From Myxococcota bacterium (GTDB lineage Bacteria > Myxococcota_C > UBA6777): a DNA stretch of 33,828 nt. Position numbers and translations under genes: made by a program. Under the pieces are notes generated by a model. That model saw only the letters and a list, made by a program, of their open reading frames with translations, had not been told where the DNA came from and did no database searches. Each line of letters starts with the position of its first letter. Positions within the stretch are counted from its first letter, which is position 1. The stretch covers positions 1-33,828 of the forward strand of contig CAUJFU010000055.1 of the NCBI GenBank assembly GCA_963169055.1, given 5' to 3'. Below, in pieces: positions 15,603 through 23,333 of this stretch.

Positions 15603-18161
15603 TCAACCTTTGGCGGGAGAAGAGGCGGCTTTAGAATGGCGAGGGCGCCAGAGATAAGCGATATAAGATAACGCCAAAAGATCGGTTAGCAACTTCCACT
15701 CAAAGATCCAGCGCACCCACAACGCCGAGCCAAAGAAGTTAAATAAGAAAAGCAGCGCAGGCCACATCAAGCGTCGATCCAGATGCCCCGCATAACCGCC
15801 GATGGTCAGCGCGTACAACAGCGAAGTGATCGCAAACCCCTCGCGTGGAGGAATCCCCAAAAGCAGACACCCCCACGGCAACACAAACAAAGCAGTCCCA
15901 AGCCCCCAAAGCGACACGATGATCGAACGATTGGCTCGGTTTTGTAGCATCGCTTTGCGCGAAGACAACGTCGCGACCGCCGTCCACCCAAAAAACAGCG
16001 CCCCAAAAAGCACAAATGCCCGCGTATCAAACAAAAACAACGGCCCTTGGCGTCCAAACAAACGCCCTCCGCTCTCGCTAAACAAGAACAAAAAAGGCGA
16101 ATAGATCGCTGTCAACAACAGCACCAAAAAACTGCGTAAACGCTGCCCGATCTGGATGTCGTGGTCCTGCGCAAAACGCTCCAGATGTTCCCATCGTTCG
16201 GCCTTTTCTTTGCGCTTTTGACGCAGCCTCAACAGTTCCGTTCGTAAAGCCACCGAAGGACTCTCAAGCTGCGCCATCCACATCGCCGCCGCTTGTTCGT
16301 TTTCTCGCCCGATCTCATAGCGCGCCATCGTTTCCCGAAGATCCGCCAAACCAGATTGTGCTTGTAAGTTTTTGTCCCATGCTTTCAACGCTTGTTGAAA
16401 GCCAAACTGCGCCTCCAAAAACAAGCCATGCACCCTCATCTCATCGGGTTGTTCTTCGCTTGGCAGTGCGACGATCTCCTGCAACAACGCAAGCCCGATC
16501 TGCGCTTCATCGCATAGCACCAAAGAATGGCGGTGCTGCAAAAAGTACGATAGCGCACGACGCAATTCTTCGACATTGAGATAGCGTTGTTTAGGATCTT
16601 TTTGTGTCGATTTTTTGCAGATCTCGATCAGTTCGCGGGGAATCTCTTTGGAAAAAGCCAATGGCTCGCAGTCATAAGCGCTCAACAACGCTGCCTCTAC
16701 GCTGCCTCTTTTGTGGGGTGGCTCGCCCATCACGATCTCGTACAAGATCGCACCCAACAAAAAGATATCTGTGGCTTGGCTTAATTCGTTCGAGCGCCCC
16801 ATCACCATCTCAGGGGCCATGTAAAACGGTGTCCCTACGATATCGTTTTCGGGATCTTCCCCGTCAGGCAACAGCGCCTTCCCCTCTTTCCACTCGATCG
16901 CAAGCCCCCAGTCCAAGACGTACACTTCACCAAAAGAGCCGATCATCACGTTTGCGGGCTTGAGATCGCGATGCAAGATCCCCTTGTTGTGGGCAAATGC
17001 CACCGCGTTACACACTTGCACCAAGATTCGCAGGTTCCATTCAAGATGATCGCGCCCGTCTTCCCGACGCAACGGATGCTCAGGATCGTTCATCACCTGA
17101 CTCCATGGAACTCCTTCGATCCGCTTCATCACAAAAAATGGAGACGACCGTTGATCACAACCCAACACATGGATCGGAACGATATTTGGATGTTCCAAAC
17201 GCCCTGTTATCCGAGCTTCACGCAACAAAGCAAGCTGGTTCGATGTGGTCGAGCGTTCGGGCCGCAAACGCTTGAGCGCCACTTCTCGCTGTAGGGGTAC
17301 TTGCAACGCAGCTTCGACGATCGCCATCCCACCGAGCCCGATCTGTGCGCCGATCTGTAGATCAGGAGGCTCCACCCTCGGCAACGTATCGTCGCGCTGC
17401 GCGATCACCACACGCGGCAAACTATCGAGCGAAATCGCAGCCTCGTCCGCTTCGGACAACCGACGCTGCAACGCACCACGCGCATTGAAACGCGCCGTCT
17501 CTACATCAAAACCGATCTCCTGCCAATGCGCCCTCAACAAACGTACGGTCTCTTCAGGCACTTTCCGCTTTCGGGCCTCGACCGTTTCAACCCTCGACAC
17601 CCGCGTCTTCTCCTCACCGCTCTCAGGCCAATCCACTACCTCATCGGTCTTTTCGGCTTTTGGTACGTCTGTATCCTTGCGCTCGCTGTCCACCCAGTCG
17701 ATCACCTCGTCCGTCTTTTCGGGCGGTGACAACATCGTCTCGTCCCCATCCTTCTCGGACTCATCCTCCGACACGTCCGCTTTTTCGGGCGGTGATAACA
17801 TCGTATCGTCAACATCCTTTTCTAACCAATCCTTCGGCACATCAACCCGTTCTAGAGCCGACAACATCGCCTCGTTCAGATCGTTCTCTGACTCGTTCTT
17901 TGGTACGTCCGCTTTTTCTGATGGAGACAACATCGTCTTGTTTAGGTCGTTCTCCGAGCAAACCTCCGACGATTCGGCTTTTTCCGACGGAGACAACATC
18001 GTCTTGTTCAAGCTGTTCTCCGACCAAGCCTCCGATGATTCGGTCTTCTCTAACGGAGACAACATCGTATCGTCAAGCTCTTTGTCTGACCAAGCCTTTG
18101 TCTCGTCGGTGTCTTTCACCACTCTCGCACCTTTTTCTTGCAAACCCCTCGTCTTATGCAC
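15603..18161 (-). CDS. Membrane Ser/Thr protein kinase with 22-residue tandem repeats at the N-terminus
   Basis: The protein has 852 residues; GTG 18161 has AGGAG 6 nt upstream. Residues 24-199 are eight tandem 22-residue units. The first six carry the core [TA]MLSxxE[KR] in an acidic setting. The Hanks-type kinase domain spans about 268-540: glycine loop GLGGMAIV (275-282), VALK Lys297, HRDLKPANV with catalytic Asp399, DWG (417-419, in place of DFG) and GTPFYMAPEM. A helical middle region follows (about 545-660, TPR-like in feel). Four to six membrane helices end the chain (from about residue 668), so the kinase sits in the cytoplasm with a C-terminal membrane anchor. It heads a run with the GNAT and M20 genes; a small lipoprotein gene lies 131 nt upstream. 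The repeats are obvious candidates for auto- or trans-phosphorylation or partner docking, which is inference. Confidence 0.92.
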   Translation of the reverse strand: MHKTRGLQEKGARVVKDTDETKAWSDKELDDTMLSPLEKTESSEAWSENSLNKTMLSPSEKAESSEVCSENDLNKTMLSPSEKADVPKNESENDLNEAMLSALERVDVPKDWLEKDVDDTMLSPPEKADVSEDESEKDGDETMLSPPEKTDEVIDWVDSERKDTDVPKAEKTDEVVDWPESGEEKTRVSRVETVEARKRKVPEETVRLLRAHWQEIGFDVETARFNARGALQRRLSEADEAAISLDSLPRVVIAQRDDTLPRVEPPDLQIGAQIGLGGMAIVEAALQVPLQREVALKRLRPERSTTSNQLALLREARITGRLEHPNIVPIHVLGCDQRSSPFFVMKRIEGVPWSQVMNDPEHPLRREDGRDHLEWNLRILVQVCNAVAFAHNKGILHRDLKPANVMIGSFGEVYVLDWGLAIEWKEGKALLPDGEDPENDIVGTPFYMAPEMVMGRSNELSQATDIFLLGAILYEIVMGEPPHKRGSVEAALLSAYDCEPLAFSKEIPRELIEICKKSTQKDPKQRYLNVEELRRALSYFLQHRHSLVLCDEAQIGLALLQEIVALPSEEQPDEMRVHGLFLEAQFGFQQALKAWDKNLQAQSGLADLRETMARYEIGRENEQAAAMWMAQLESPSVALRTELLRLRQKRKEKAERWEHLERFAQDHDIQIGQRLRSFLVLLLTAIYSPFLFLFSESGGRLFGRQGPLFLFDTRAFVLFGALFFGWTAVATLSSRKAMLQNRANRSIIVSLWGLGTALFVLPWGCLLLGIPPREGFAITSLLYALTIGGYAGHLDRRLMWPALLFLFNFFGSALWVRWIFEWKLLTDLLALSYIAYLWRPRHSKAASSPAKG
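17565..18092 (-). repeat. 66-bp tandem repeat (8 units) encoding the kinase N-terminus
   Basis: Units of exactly 22 codons run from residue 24. Units 1-6 (18092-17697) keep [TA]MLSxxE[KR]; unit 4 has AMLSALER in place of TMLSPxEK. Units 7 and 8 (to 17565) are degenerate and lack the MLSP core. A partly alternating Trp/Glu/Cys at unit position 1 and acidic residues before the Thr are also kept. The DNA copies have diverged but remain alignable without gaps. Confidence 0.92.
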
Positions 18162-18292
18162 CGAAGACTCCTTTTTGATATTCGTTCTTCACAACCCCCA
18201 CAACGCTGCACAACCAGAGAGAGCAGCGTTTTATCTCTTCGCACCTCTACATCGGCGAAATGCCCGTCTCTCGGCGCACATCCCTCGCGCTC

Positions 18293-18499
18293 TCAACGGC
18301 ATAAATCGTAGCAGCGCTGCACACACGCATACTCCATATTCCGCCAATCGCCTTCTCCCATCTGCCGTTGTGCTTGGCATTGCTCCACACAACGATTGAC
18401 TTGCGCCCGACACGTCGGACTTTGATGTACCCGTGTCGAGATGCAACCCACGGCACTCCACGTACACATCAAAAGAATCCACACCCAACATCTGCTCAT
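18293..18499 (-). CDS. Small Cys-rich lipoprotein (68 aa)
   Basis: ATG 18499 is preceded by AAGGAG at 7-8 nt, a strong ribosome site that selects this start over the much longer frame running to 18859. Residues 1-18 are a short signal (CWVWILLMCTWSAVG) with lipobox SAVGC, giving lipidated Cys19. The mature 50 residues hold five further Cys in CxxxxxxCxxxC and CxxxCxxxxC-like spacing (TCRAQVNRCVEQC ... YACVQRCYDLC), suggesting two disulfide-linked helices. I do not recognise a family. It lies 131 nt upstream of the kinase in the same direction and may be co-transcribed with it, making it a possible envelope partner, but that link is only positional. Confidence 0.6.
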   Translation of the reverse strand: MSRCWVWILLMCTWSAVGCISTRVHQSPTCRAQVNRCVEQCQAQRQMGEGDWRNMEYACVQRCYDLCR

Positions 18500-18850
18500 C
18501 CAACAGTCTCCTTCTCGCTCCAACGGCGGTATCGTCGTGCAAATAATTGCATTCGCCCTGCGGCCAAGGTCTTCCCTGCACTTCCCTGTTTTGCTGTGCA
18601 GCCTTTCCTTTCTAAACAACGGCAGCCTCCTGAGCAAGCGGCTCGCGTTTGCTCTCGCCTCGCCCTCTCCTTCGATCCGCCTTTTTCTCAAGCACTTTCT
18701 CTCTCCTCCGTCGCTCGAAGAAAACCACACGACCGTTCTAAAAAACAGCCTCCACAGCTTGACAGCCCAAAAGAGATCCCCTAGAAAGCGCCCACAGGTG
18801 GATATCTTCCACCAAAGACGGCAGCAAGAAGCAAGCAACGAGAGGGCGAG
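18500..18850. other. Intergenic region between divergent genes
   Basis: This stretch separates the leftward lipoprotein/kinase genes from the rightward amidohydrolase and must hold both promoters. The top strand is pyrimidine-rich around 18600-18720. Long frames cross it on both strands, but none has a convincing start, ribosome site or protein-like composition. I see no repeat, RNA gene or clear operator in it. Confidence 0.5.
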
Positions 18851-19909
18851 ATGAGCCAAAAGAAACGAGAGAGAAGCGTATGGATCGCCTATTTATCGGC
18901 GCTGATCGTATTGGGAACGTGGCAAGCGTGGAGTTGTGGCGGCAAGGTCGAGTTGGGGGTCGAAGTACAGGGACAACGCCTCGATGTGGTGGATATGCAC
19001 CTGCATCCCGGGGAATGGGACAATATCCCGCCTTCGACACAGACGTTTCTCTCCAGCCGATTTCCTTGGCCGCTGAGTCTTTTGTCGCGCCAAGTTGGAG
19101 AAAGTACCCTCAGCGCAGAAGGAATCTTGTCGCAAATGGATGCAGCAGGAGTGCGTGCTGCGATCTTATTCGCGGTGTATGCGCCCCGAACGGTGGGGAT
19201 TACCACCAACGAGTATGTGATCCAAGAGATGCGCAAATCACCACAACGGCTGTACGGATTGGCAAGTTTGCGCGTGGATCGCTGGAAAACCGAGAGAGAA
19301 ACGCAGTTAAAAGCCCTTGAAACGGCGCTGAAAGAACCCGGCATGATCGGCATCAAGCTGGCCCACGCACATATGCACTTTCGGATGGATGATCCCCAAT
19401 ACTACGGAATCTACGAGATCGCAGCCCGCCTTGAAAAACCTGTGTATCTGCACACAGGCACCAGTCCCTTTCCCGGAACCTCCCAAGAACCCGCCTACAC
19501 CCACCCTGCCTACCTCGAAGACGCCATCCAAAAACACCCGAAAGCGATCTTTATTCTCGGACATCTTGGCTACGACTTTGTGAACACAAAGGTCGGTGCG
19601 TTGGACGAATGTATCCGACTGGCCAAAGCCTACCCCAACGTCTATCTCGAACCAAGCGCCTTTGGCAGCGCAGGTTCCGATCCGACAGGGGTCAATCTCC
19701 CCGAAGCCATGAAGAAGATGCGCGACGCAGGAGTGGTCGATCGGATTATCTACGGCAGCGATGGACCTCAAAGCCCGGGCTTTGTACGCAATTATCTCCA
19801 GCGCACCCTCAAGGCCATGCAAACCAACAACTACACGCTCGAAGAGATGCGACAAGTTCTCTCCGAAAACTTCGTGCGCGTGTTCAAACTGCCTGCGAGC
19901 CAACCATGA
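18851..19909 (+). CDS. Exported amidohydrolase (TIM-barrel, amidohydrolase_2-like)
   Basis: The protein has 352 residues; ATG 18851 follows GAGGGCGAG. A hydrophobic N-terminus (about 11-28, WIAYLSALIVLGTWQAW) ends at Cys29 in WSCGGK, so it may be a lipoprotein or an anchored protein. The metal-dependent TIM-barrel hydrolase motifs are DMHLHPG (His50, His52), GIKLAHAH, YLHTGTS, ILGHLGYD and IIYGSDGPQ (late metal-binding Asp). Family members hydrolyse amide, lactone or carboxyl groups in metabolites; the substrate here is unknown. Its stop codon overlaps an ATG (ATGA at 19906-19909) that opens a frame through element A copy 3 into the next gene. A second family member is encoded at 30517-31596, but is cytoplasmic. 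Confidence 0.85.
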   Translation: MSQKKRERSVWIAYLSALIVLGTWQAWSCGGKVELGVEVQGQRLDVVDMHLHPGEWDNIPPSTQTFLSSRFPWPLSLLSRQVGESTLSAEGILSQMDAAGVRAAILFAVYAPRTVGITTNEYVIQEMRKSPQRLYGLASLRVDRWKTERETQLKALETALKEPGMIGIKLAHAHMHFRMDDPQYYGIYEIAARLEKPVYLHTGTSPFPGTSQEPAYTHPAYLEDAIQKHPKAIFILGHLGYDFVNTKVGALDECIRLAKAYPNVYLEPSAFGSAGSDPTGVNLPEAMKKMRDAGVVDRIIYGSDGPQSPGFVRNYLQRTLKAMQTNNYTLEEMRQVLSENFVRVFKLPASQP

Positions 19910-19944
19910 CGCGGATATTTTTAGGGCTTATTGATTTGGGAATG

Positions 19945-20073
19945 TTTTGTGGGGCGGTGCCCCACACCCCACAAGGGACCTCCCGCCCCTTGCCCCCGTG
20001 TCGGCGGGACGAACACAGTTTGTTCAAACAAACGTCTGCTCCGCTTGAAGTGGCCCGGACATGGGGGTTTTTC
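19945..20073 (+). repeat. Element A, copy 3
   Basis: It starts 35 nt after the amidohydrolase stop, in sense orientation. Hairpin 1 is GTGGGGCGGTGCCCCAC and hairpin 2 is CAAGGG...CCCCTTG. A CCCCGTGTCGGCGGG segment follows, then TTGTTCAAACAAACG, CCGCTTGAAGTGGC and the CGGACATGGGGGTTTTT tail. Unlike other copies it runs directly into the start region of the next gene, so part of it may be translated. Confidence 0.9.
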
Positions 20074-20892
20074 GTCGAAGGTGTCGTTTCTGTATGTTTT
20101 TACGTTTTTTCTGCGCTGTGTTGGGCAGGGATCTTTTGGTTGTGCTTGCCCGTCGGGTCGCTCTCGGCAGAGCCGCTGACCCCGCCTGCATTGCGTCCCC
20201 ATGCTTCGCCTGCTTCGATGCGTCCCCATACATGGACCGCACGCACGGTATCGCCCACACCCACCACACCGCCCACAAAAACCGCTTCCAACGCCTCCGA
20301 AGATCTCCAATGGGCCGAAAGTGCTGTGTTGGATATCCAAGGAGGGGGCGCAAGGCCGGGTGCGTTCGCTTTTTCACTACAAGGCGGCTTTCCTTGGCAA
20401 GCGCTTCAAGCCCAAGTCGGTCTTGCGGGTCGCCTGAGCGGGATCTTGCTTTATGAAAGTGCGCTGTTTGCTCGCCACCAGATCAGCGCAGGATTGGGCC
20501 TGCGTTATGTGGATCTTCCGGGCTTTCGGCTCAGTGGGGAGGTTTTCTTGGGGGCGATTGTGCAGACGGGTTCGATCGCTTACAACGCGCCAAGCGGAGA
20601 GTTGCGCTTGCGGATGTCTTGGCGATGGGGGCGATTTTTCCCGTACCTTTGGGTCGGAAGTCGCCACGCTTTGTTGCTTCAAAGCCGCTCGATCGACAGC
20701 AGCCAAGGGCCAAAACAAGAGATCAACGTCTCGCATCGATGGAGTCCGATGGCATCGTTGGGGGTTGCTTACGCATGGAGTCCTCGGTGGGCGCTGCGGA
20801 TCGGCGTGGATTGGGGATGGGTGGATATGCAATCGATCCCGATCCCGGGGGCGCATCTGGCCTTGATCTATGGATTCGGAGGTGCGCGTTGA
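20050..20892 (+). CDS. Exported beta-barrel candidate; start within element A
   Basis: The protein is about 280 residues if GTG 20050 is used. A signal-like core (VCFYVFSALCWAGIFWLCLPVG) and an SLSA-E cleavage site follow. A Pro/Thr/Ser-rich mature N-terminus is followed by alternating strands (FAFSLQGGFPWQALQAQVGL, ALRIGVDWGWVDM) ending LALIYGFGGAR, as in outer-membrane barrels. No ribosome site is good. ATG 19906, overlapping the previous stop, gives a longer protein whose first ~48 residues are translated element A, while TTG 20139 after AGGGA gives a shorter one. The next gene starts inside its last codons, indicating translational coupling. The family was not recognised. Confidence 0.6.
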   Translation: MARTWGFFVEGVVSVCFYVFSALCWAGIFWLCLPVGSLSAEPLTPPALRPHASPASMRPHTWTARTVSPTPTTPPTKTASNASEDLQWAESAVLDIQGGGARPGAFAFSLQGGFPWQALQAQVGLAGRLSGILLYESALFARHQISAGLGLRYVDLPGFRLSGEVFLGAIVQTGSIAYNAPSGELRLRMSWRWGRFFPYLWVGSRHALLLQSRSIDSSQGPKQEINVSHRWSPMASLGVAYAWSPRWALRIGVDWGWVDMQSIPIPGAHLALIYGFGGAR

Positions 20893-21347
20893 AACGCTCG
20901 TATCTGTCGGGATGGTGGTTGTGTTGGGCGGTTTGGTGCTGCGTGTGGCTGGGCGCTTGCGAAAATGTCCCTGTGTACGAAGTCGAACTCTCGGGCGAGA
21001 TCACCACACCACAAGGCCCGATCACAAAAGGCACTCTCCACGTCCGCGTGTATCATGCCGAAAGCGGCCAAGGCATTCTCGCTCACCCGCTCGGTGGGCC
21101 GATCACCACATGGACGTTTCAAAACAAAGGCTCCTTCACCGAGCGCGTGGGTGTCCCCACCCAACAAGGCCGAGGGCTTGTCGTCTACGCTTGGCTCGAT
21201 CAAGATGAAGACAACACCCTTTGCGCAACAGGAAGATCCCCCGAACCTTCGGGCATCTTCGAACTCAAAGACTTCCCCAAGCACCAGATATCCTTCAAAC
21301 TCCTGCTCTCCGCGCTCTGCGCCGGCCCTGAAGCCCTGTATCCTTGA
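20889..21347 (+). CDS. Lipoprotein, translationally coupled to the barrel gene
   Basis: The protein has 152 residues. TTG 20889 overlaps the previous TGA (TTGA), and a perfect GGAGGT lies 5 nt upstream, inside the barrel gene's last codons, so the start is well supported. The signal peptide is about 23 residues with a classical lipobox LGAC (Cys24). The mature protein opens VELSGEITTPQGPITKGTLH, a single beta-sandwich-like domain (similar in feel to carboxypeptidase-regulatory-like folds). It has an acidic turn DQDEDNTLC, with two or three Cys that could form a disulfide. The pairing with a barrel suggests an envelope complex or accessory role. The specific family is not recognised. Confidence 0.72.
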   Translation: MKRSYLSGWWLCWAVWCCVWLGACENVPVYEVELSGEITTPQGPITKGTLHVRVYHAESGQGILAHPLGGPITTWTFQNKGSFTERVGVPTQQGRGLVVYAWLDQDEDNTLCATGRSPEPSGIFELKDFPKHQISFKLLLSALCAGPEALYP

Positions 21348-21378
21348 CCTCCAAACATCCGAGCCGCTTGTGGGATGG

Positions 21379-21508
21379 TTTTTGTGGGGTGCCACCCCAC
21401 ACCCCGCAAGGGAACCTTGTCCCCTTGACCCCGTTTTGGCGGAGCGAACAGAGGTTTTTCAAACAAGCGACTCTGCCGCTTGAAGGGCCGCGAACACGGC
21501 TTTTTTTG
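21379..21508 (+). repeat. Element A, copy 4
   Basis: It starts 31 nt after the lipoprotein stop, in sense orientation. Hairpin 1 (GTGGGGTGCCACCCCAC) is identical to copy 1. Then come CAAGGG...CCCCTTG, CCCCGTTTTGGCGG, TTTTTCAAACAAGCG, TGCCGCTTGAAGGGC and a CGCGAACACGGCTTTTTTT tail. Confidence 0.9.
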
Positions 21509-21581
21509 TCAACCGCGTCATACGATATCCAAGAGAAGTGTGCGAAGGGTAGATGCGATCCGCTGTAGACGCCCTATGATT

Positions 21582-21608
21582 GGGCAGTCACAGGGGGCTG
21601 CCCCTACA
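21582..21608 (-). repeat. Element B, copy 1 (27-bp GC hairpin)
   Basis: Read leftward it is TGTAGGGGCAGCC... ending GACTGCCC, with one mismatch to the copy at 31664-31690. The ends pair (GGGCAG/CTGCCC). It lies about 60 nt upstream of the HEAT-repeat gene. Confidence 0.85.
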
Positions 21609-21668
21609 TCGTTCGATCATAGAACAGGCGGATTTCGTATCATTCCTACAAACATTCGAGGATATCCG

Positions 21669-23144
21669 ATGTACCGTTTCCAAGTGTTTGTCTTTTCCTT
21701 CGTTGCTTGTCTTGCTTTTTGTACGCCATTGTTCGCTGAATCCGAACCTTCCGCATCTGCGCGAGCGGCCTATCTTCGCTGGCAACGGTTGCTCCAACAA
21801 GTCACAAACTCCCCAAGCGGCACACCCACCCCATCCAATGATACCGCCCGAACCATCGCCGTCTCGGAGATGCAAGCGGCATCGGATATCCCTGCGCGTT
21901 GGTGGTTGGCGATCTTTCGCGACCCCTCCTACCCATTGCGCCAGATCGCACAACAAAAACTCCGTATCTACGGCCTTCGTGCTCTTCCTGCATTGCAAAG
22001 CGCCCTACAAGATCCACATCCTCGCATCCGCCTCGAAGCAGCCAAGCGGCTTGGAGAACTCGGCCTCCAAGCCCGTACAGCCATCGGCTCTTTTGCTTTG
22101 CACAAAGAACGCGAACCCGGTGTGCGCGTTGCCATCCTCGAATCCATCGGAAAGATCGCTCCGCAAGACGCCGTTGAAACCCTTGCGCGAGGCTTGGCCG
22201 ATCCCTATTCCCGCGCTCGCCTTGCGGCTGCCGTCTCTTTCGGCAAGATCACTCCAGCCTCTCACGCACTTCCCCATCTTGGGGCATTGTTGCGAGCCTG
22301 TCGCGATCCACACCCCGACACGCGTTTCGCTGCAGCCCAAAGCGTCGGCCTGTTGCGCCTCTCTCCCTCGCAAAGTCTGCCACCCCTGCTCGCCTTGCTG
22401 CGCGATCCGCAATGGCGCATTCAAGCCCAATCCATCGAGGCCATCGGCGCGTATGGTTCTTCCGCAACATCCGTGATTCGCCCCCTGCTCGACCAACTCC
22501 GCAACAAAACAAGTCCGTTGCGCTCCCATGCCGCCCTTGCACTCGCTCAGATCGGCCATCCTGCACGTCAAGCCCTCCCGCTGCTTGTCGAAGAACTGGC
22601 GCAAGACACCAGTCTCTCCGTCGTGGTCGATCATCTGATCCAGCCGATGATGCGGCCTTTTTTGATCTTCCGCATCGGAAGCCTCGAACAGCCCTTGTTG
22701 TTGATGTTCTCCTTCACCCGCGCCGTCGCCACCTACCAACACACCGCTCTCCCCCCATTGCGCAAAAGCCTCCAACGTTCCACAACACCGCCCCTATGGT
22801 TGCTGTTTGCTGTGGGTCGCCTTGGCCCCCATGCAGCGGCCCTATTGCCTTACCTCTTGCGCCTCTCCCCCAAAGCTCCCCTCGCGCACCGTTATCTTCG
22901 TCTGTTGGTGATCTCGCGCATCGCCCCCAAAGACCGAAAAGCCCGCAGCCTTTTACAACGCTCACTGCGTGCCAACGAGCCACCCCTGCGCATGGCCGCT
23001 GCGGTCGCCCTCCAATCCATCGGATACACCGAAGGCATCGAAACCATCCTCCAAGAAGACACCACCATCCGCAACGCCACCGAACGCACCTTGCGGATGA
23101 TGCGCGATCTCCACACCACCCCCTACCTTTGGCGCGATCTCTGA
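21669..23144 (+). CDS. Exported HEAT-repeat protein
   Basis: The protein has 491 residues; ATG 21669 has GAGG about 8 nt upstream. The signal peptide runs to about residue 24 (FVFSFVACLAFCTPLFA-E). From about 75 to 320 and again from 370 to 470 there are paired helices of HEAT type, with recurrent DPHPRIRLEAAKRLGELG, DPYSRARLAAAVSFGKI and DPQWRIQAQSIEAIGAYG units. Such solenoids act as protein-binding scaffolds, here probably periplasmic. No catalytic residues are evident. It follows element A copy 4 and element B, so it likely has its own promoter in 21509-21668. The partner is unknown. Confidence 0.82.
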   Translation: MYRFQVFVFSFVACLAFCTPLFAESEPSASARAAYLRWQRLLQQVTNSPSGTPTPSNDTARTIAVSEMQAASDIPARWWLAIFRDPSYPLRQIAQQKLRIYGLRALPALQSALQDPHPRIRLEAAKRLGELGLQARTAIGSFALHKEREPGVRVAILESIGKIAPQDAVETLARGLADPYSRARLAAAVSFGKITPASHALPHLGALLRACRDPHPDTRFAAAQSVGLLRLSPSQSLPPLLALLRDPQWRIQAQSIEAIGAYGSSATSVIRPLLDQLRNKTSPLRSHAALALAQIGHPARQALPLLVEELAQDTSLSVVVDHLIQPMMRPFLIFRIGSLEQPLLLMFSFTRAVATYQHTALPPLRKSLQRSTTPPLWLLFAVGRLGPHAAALLPYLLRLSPKAPLAHRYLRLLVISRIAPKDRKARSLLQRSLRANEPPLRMAAAVALQSIGYTEGIETILQEDTTIRNATERTLRMMRDLHTTPYLWRDL

Positions 23145-23190
23145 GCTTCTCTGGACTCGATCGTTCAGTCTATTTCAGACCCAATGCCAA

Positions 23191-23316
23191 ACCCCCCGTG
23201 TTCGCGCCACCCCAAGCGGAGCCATCGTTGGTATGAAAAACATCCGCTCACCCCGCCGACACGGGGTCAAGGGAGCTGCGCTCCCTTGTGGGGCGTGGGG
23301 CAAAGCCCCACAAAAT
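23191..23316 (-). repeat. Element A, copy 5
   Basis: It is leftward, starting 17 nt after the M3 peptidase stop, so in the sense orientation of that gene. Hairpin 1 is GTGGGGCTTTGCCCCAC, and hairpin 2 is a perfect 21-nt palindromic stem CAAGGGAG...CTCCCTTG. CCCCGTGTCGGCGGGG follows, then TTTTTCATACCAACG, TCCGCTTGGGGTGG and GCGAACACGGGGGG. It sits in the convergent gap with the HEAT gene. Confidence 0.9.
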
Positions 23317-23333
23317 CGGACCGCTATACAAGT

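Noticed and set aside
18293-18859. A 188-residue leftward frame
   Set aside because: Only its last 68 codons have a ribosome site, signal peptide and lipobox; the upstream part overlaps the divergent gene start and is not protein-like.
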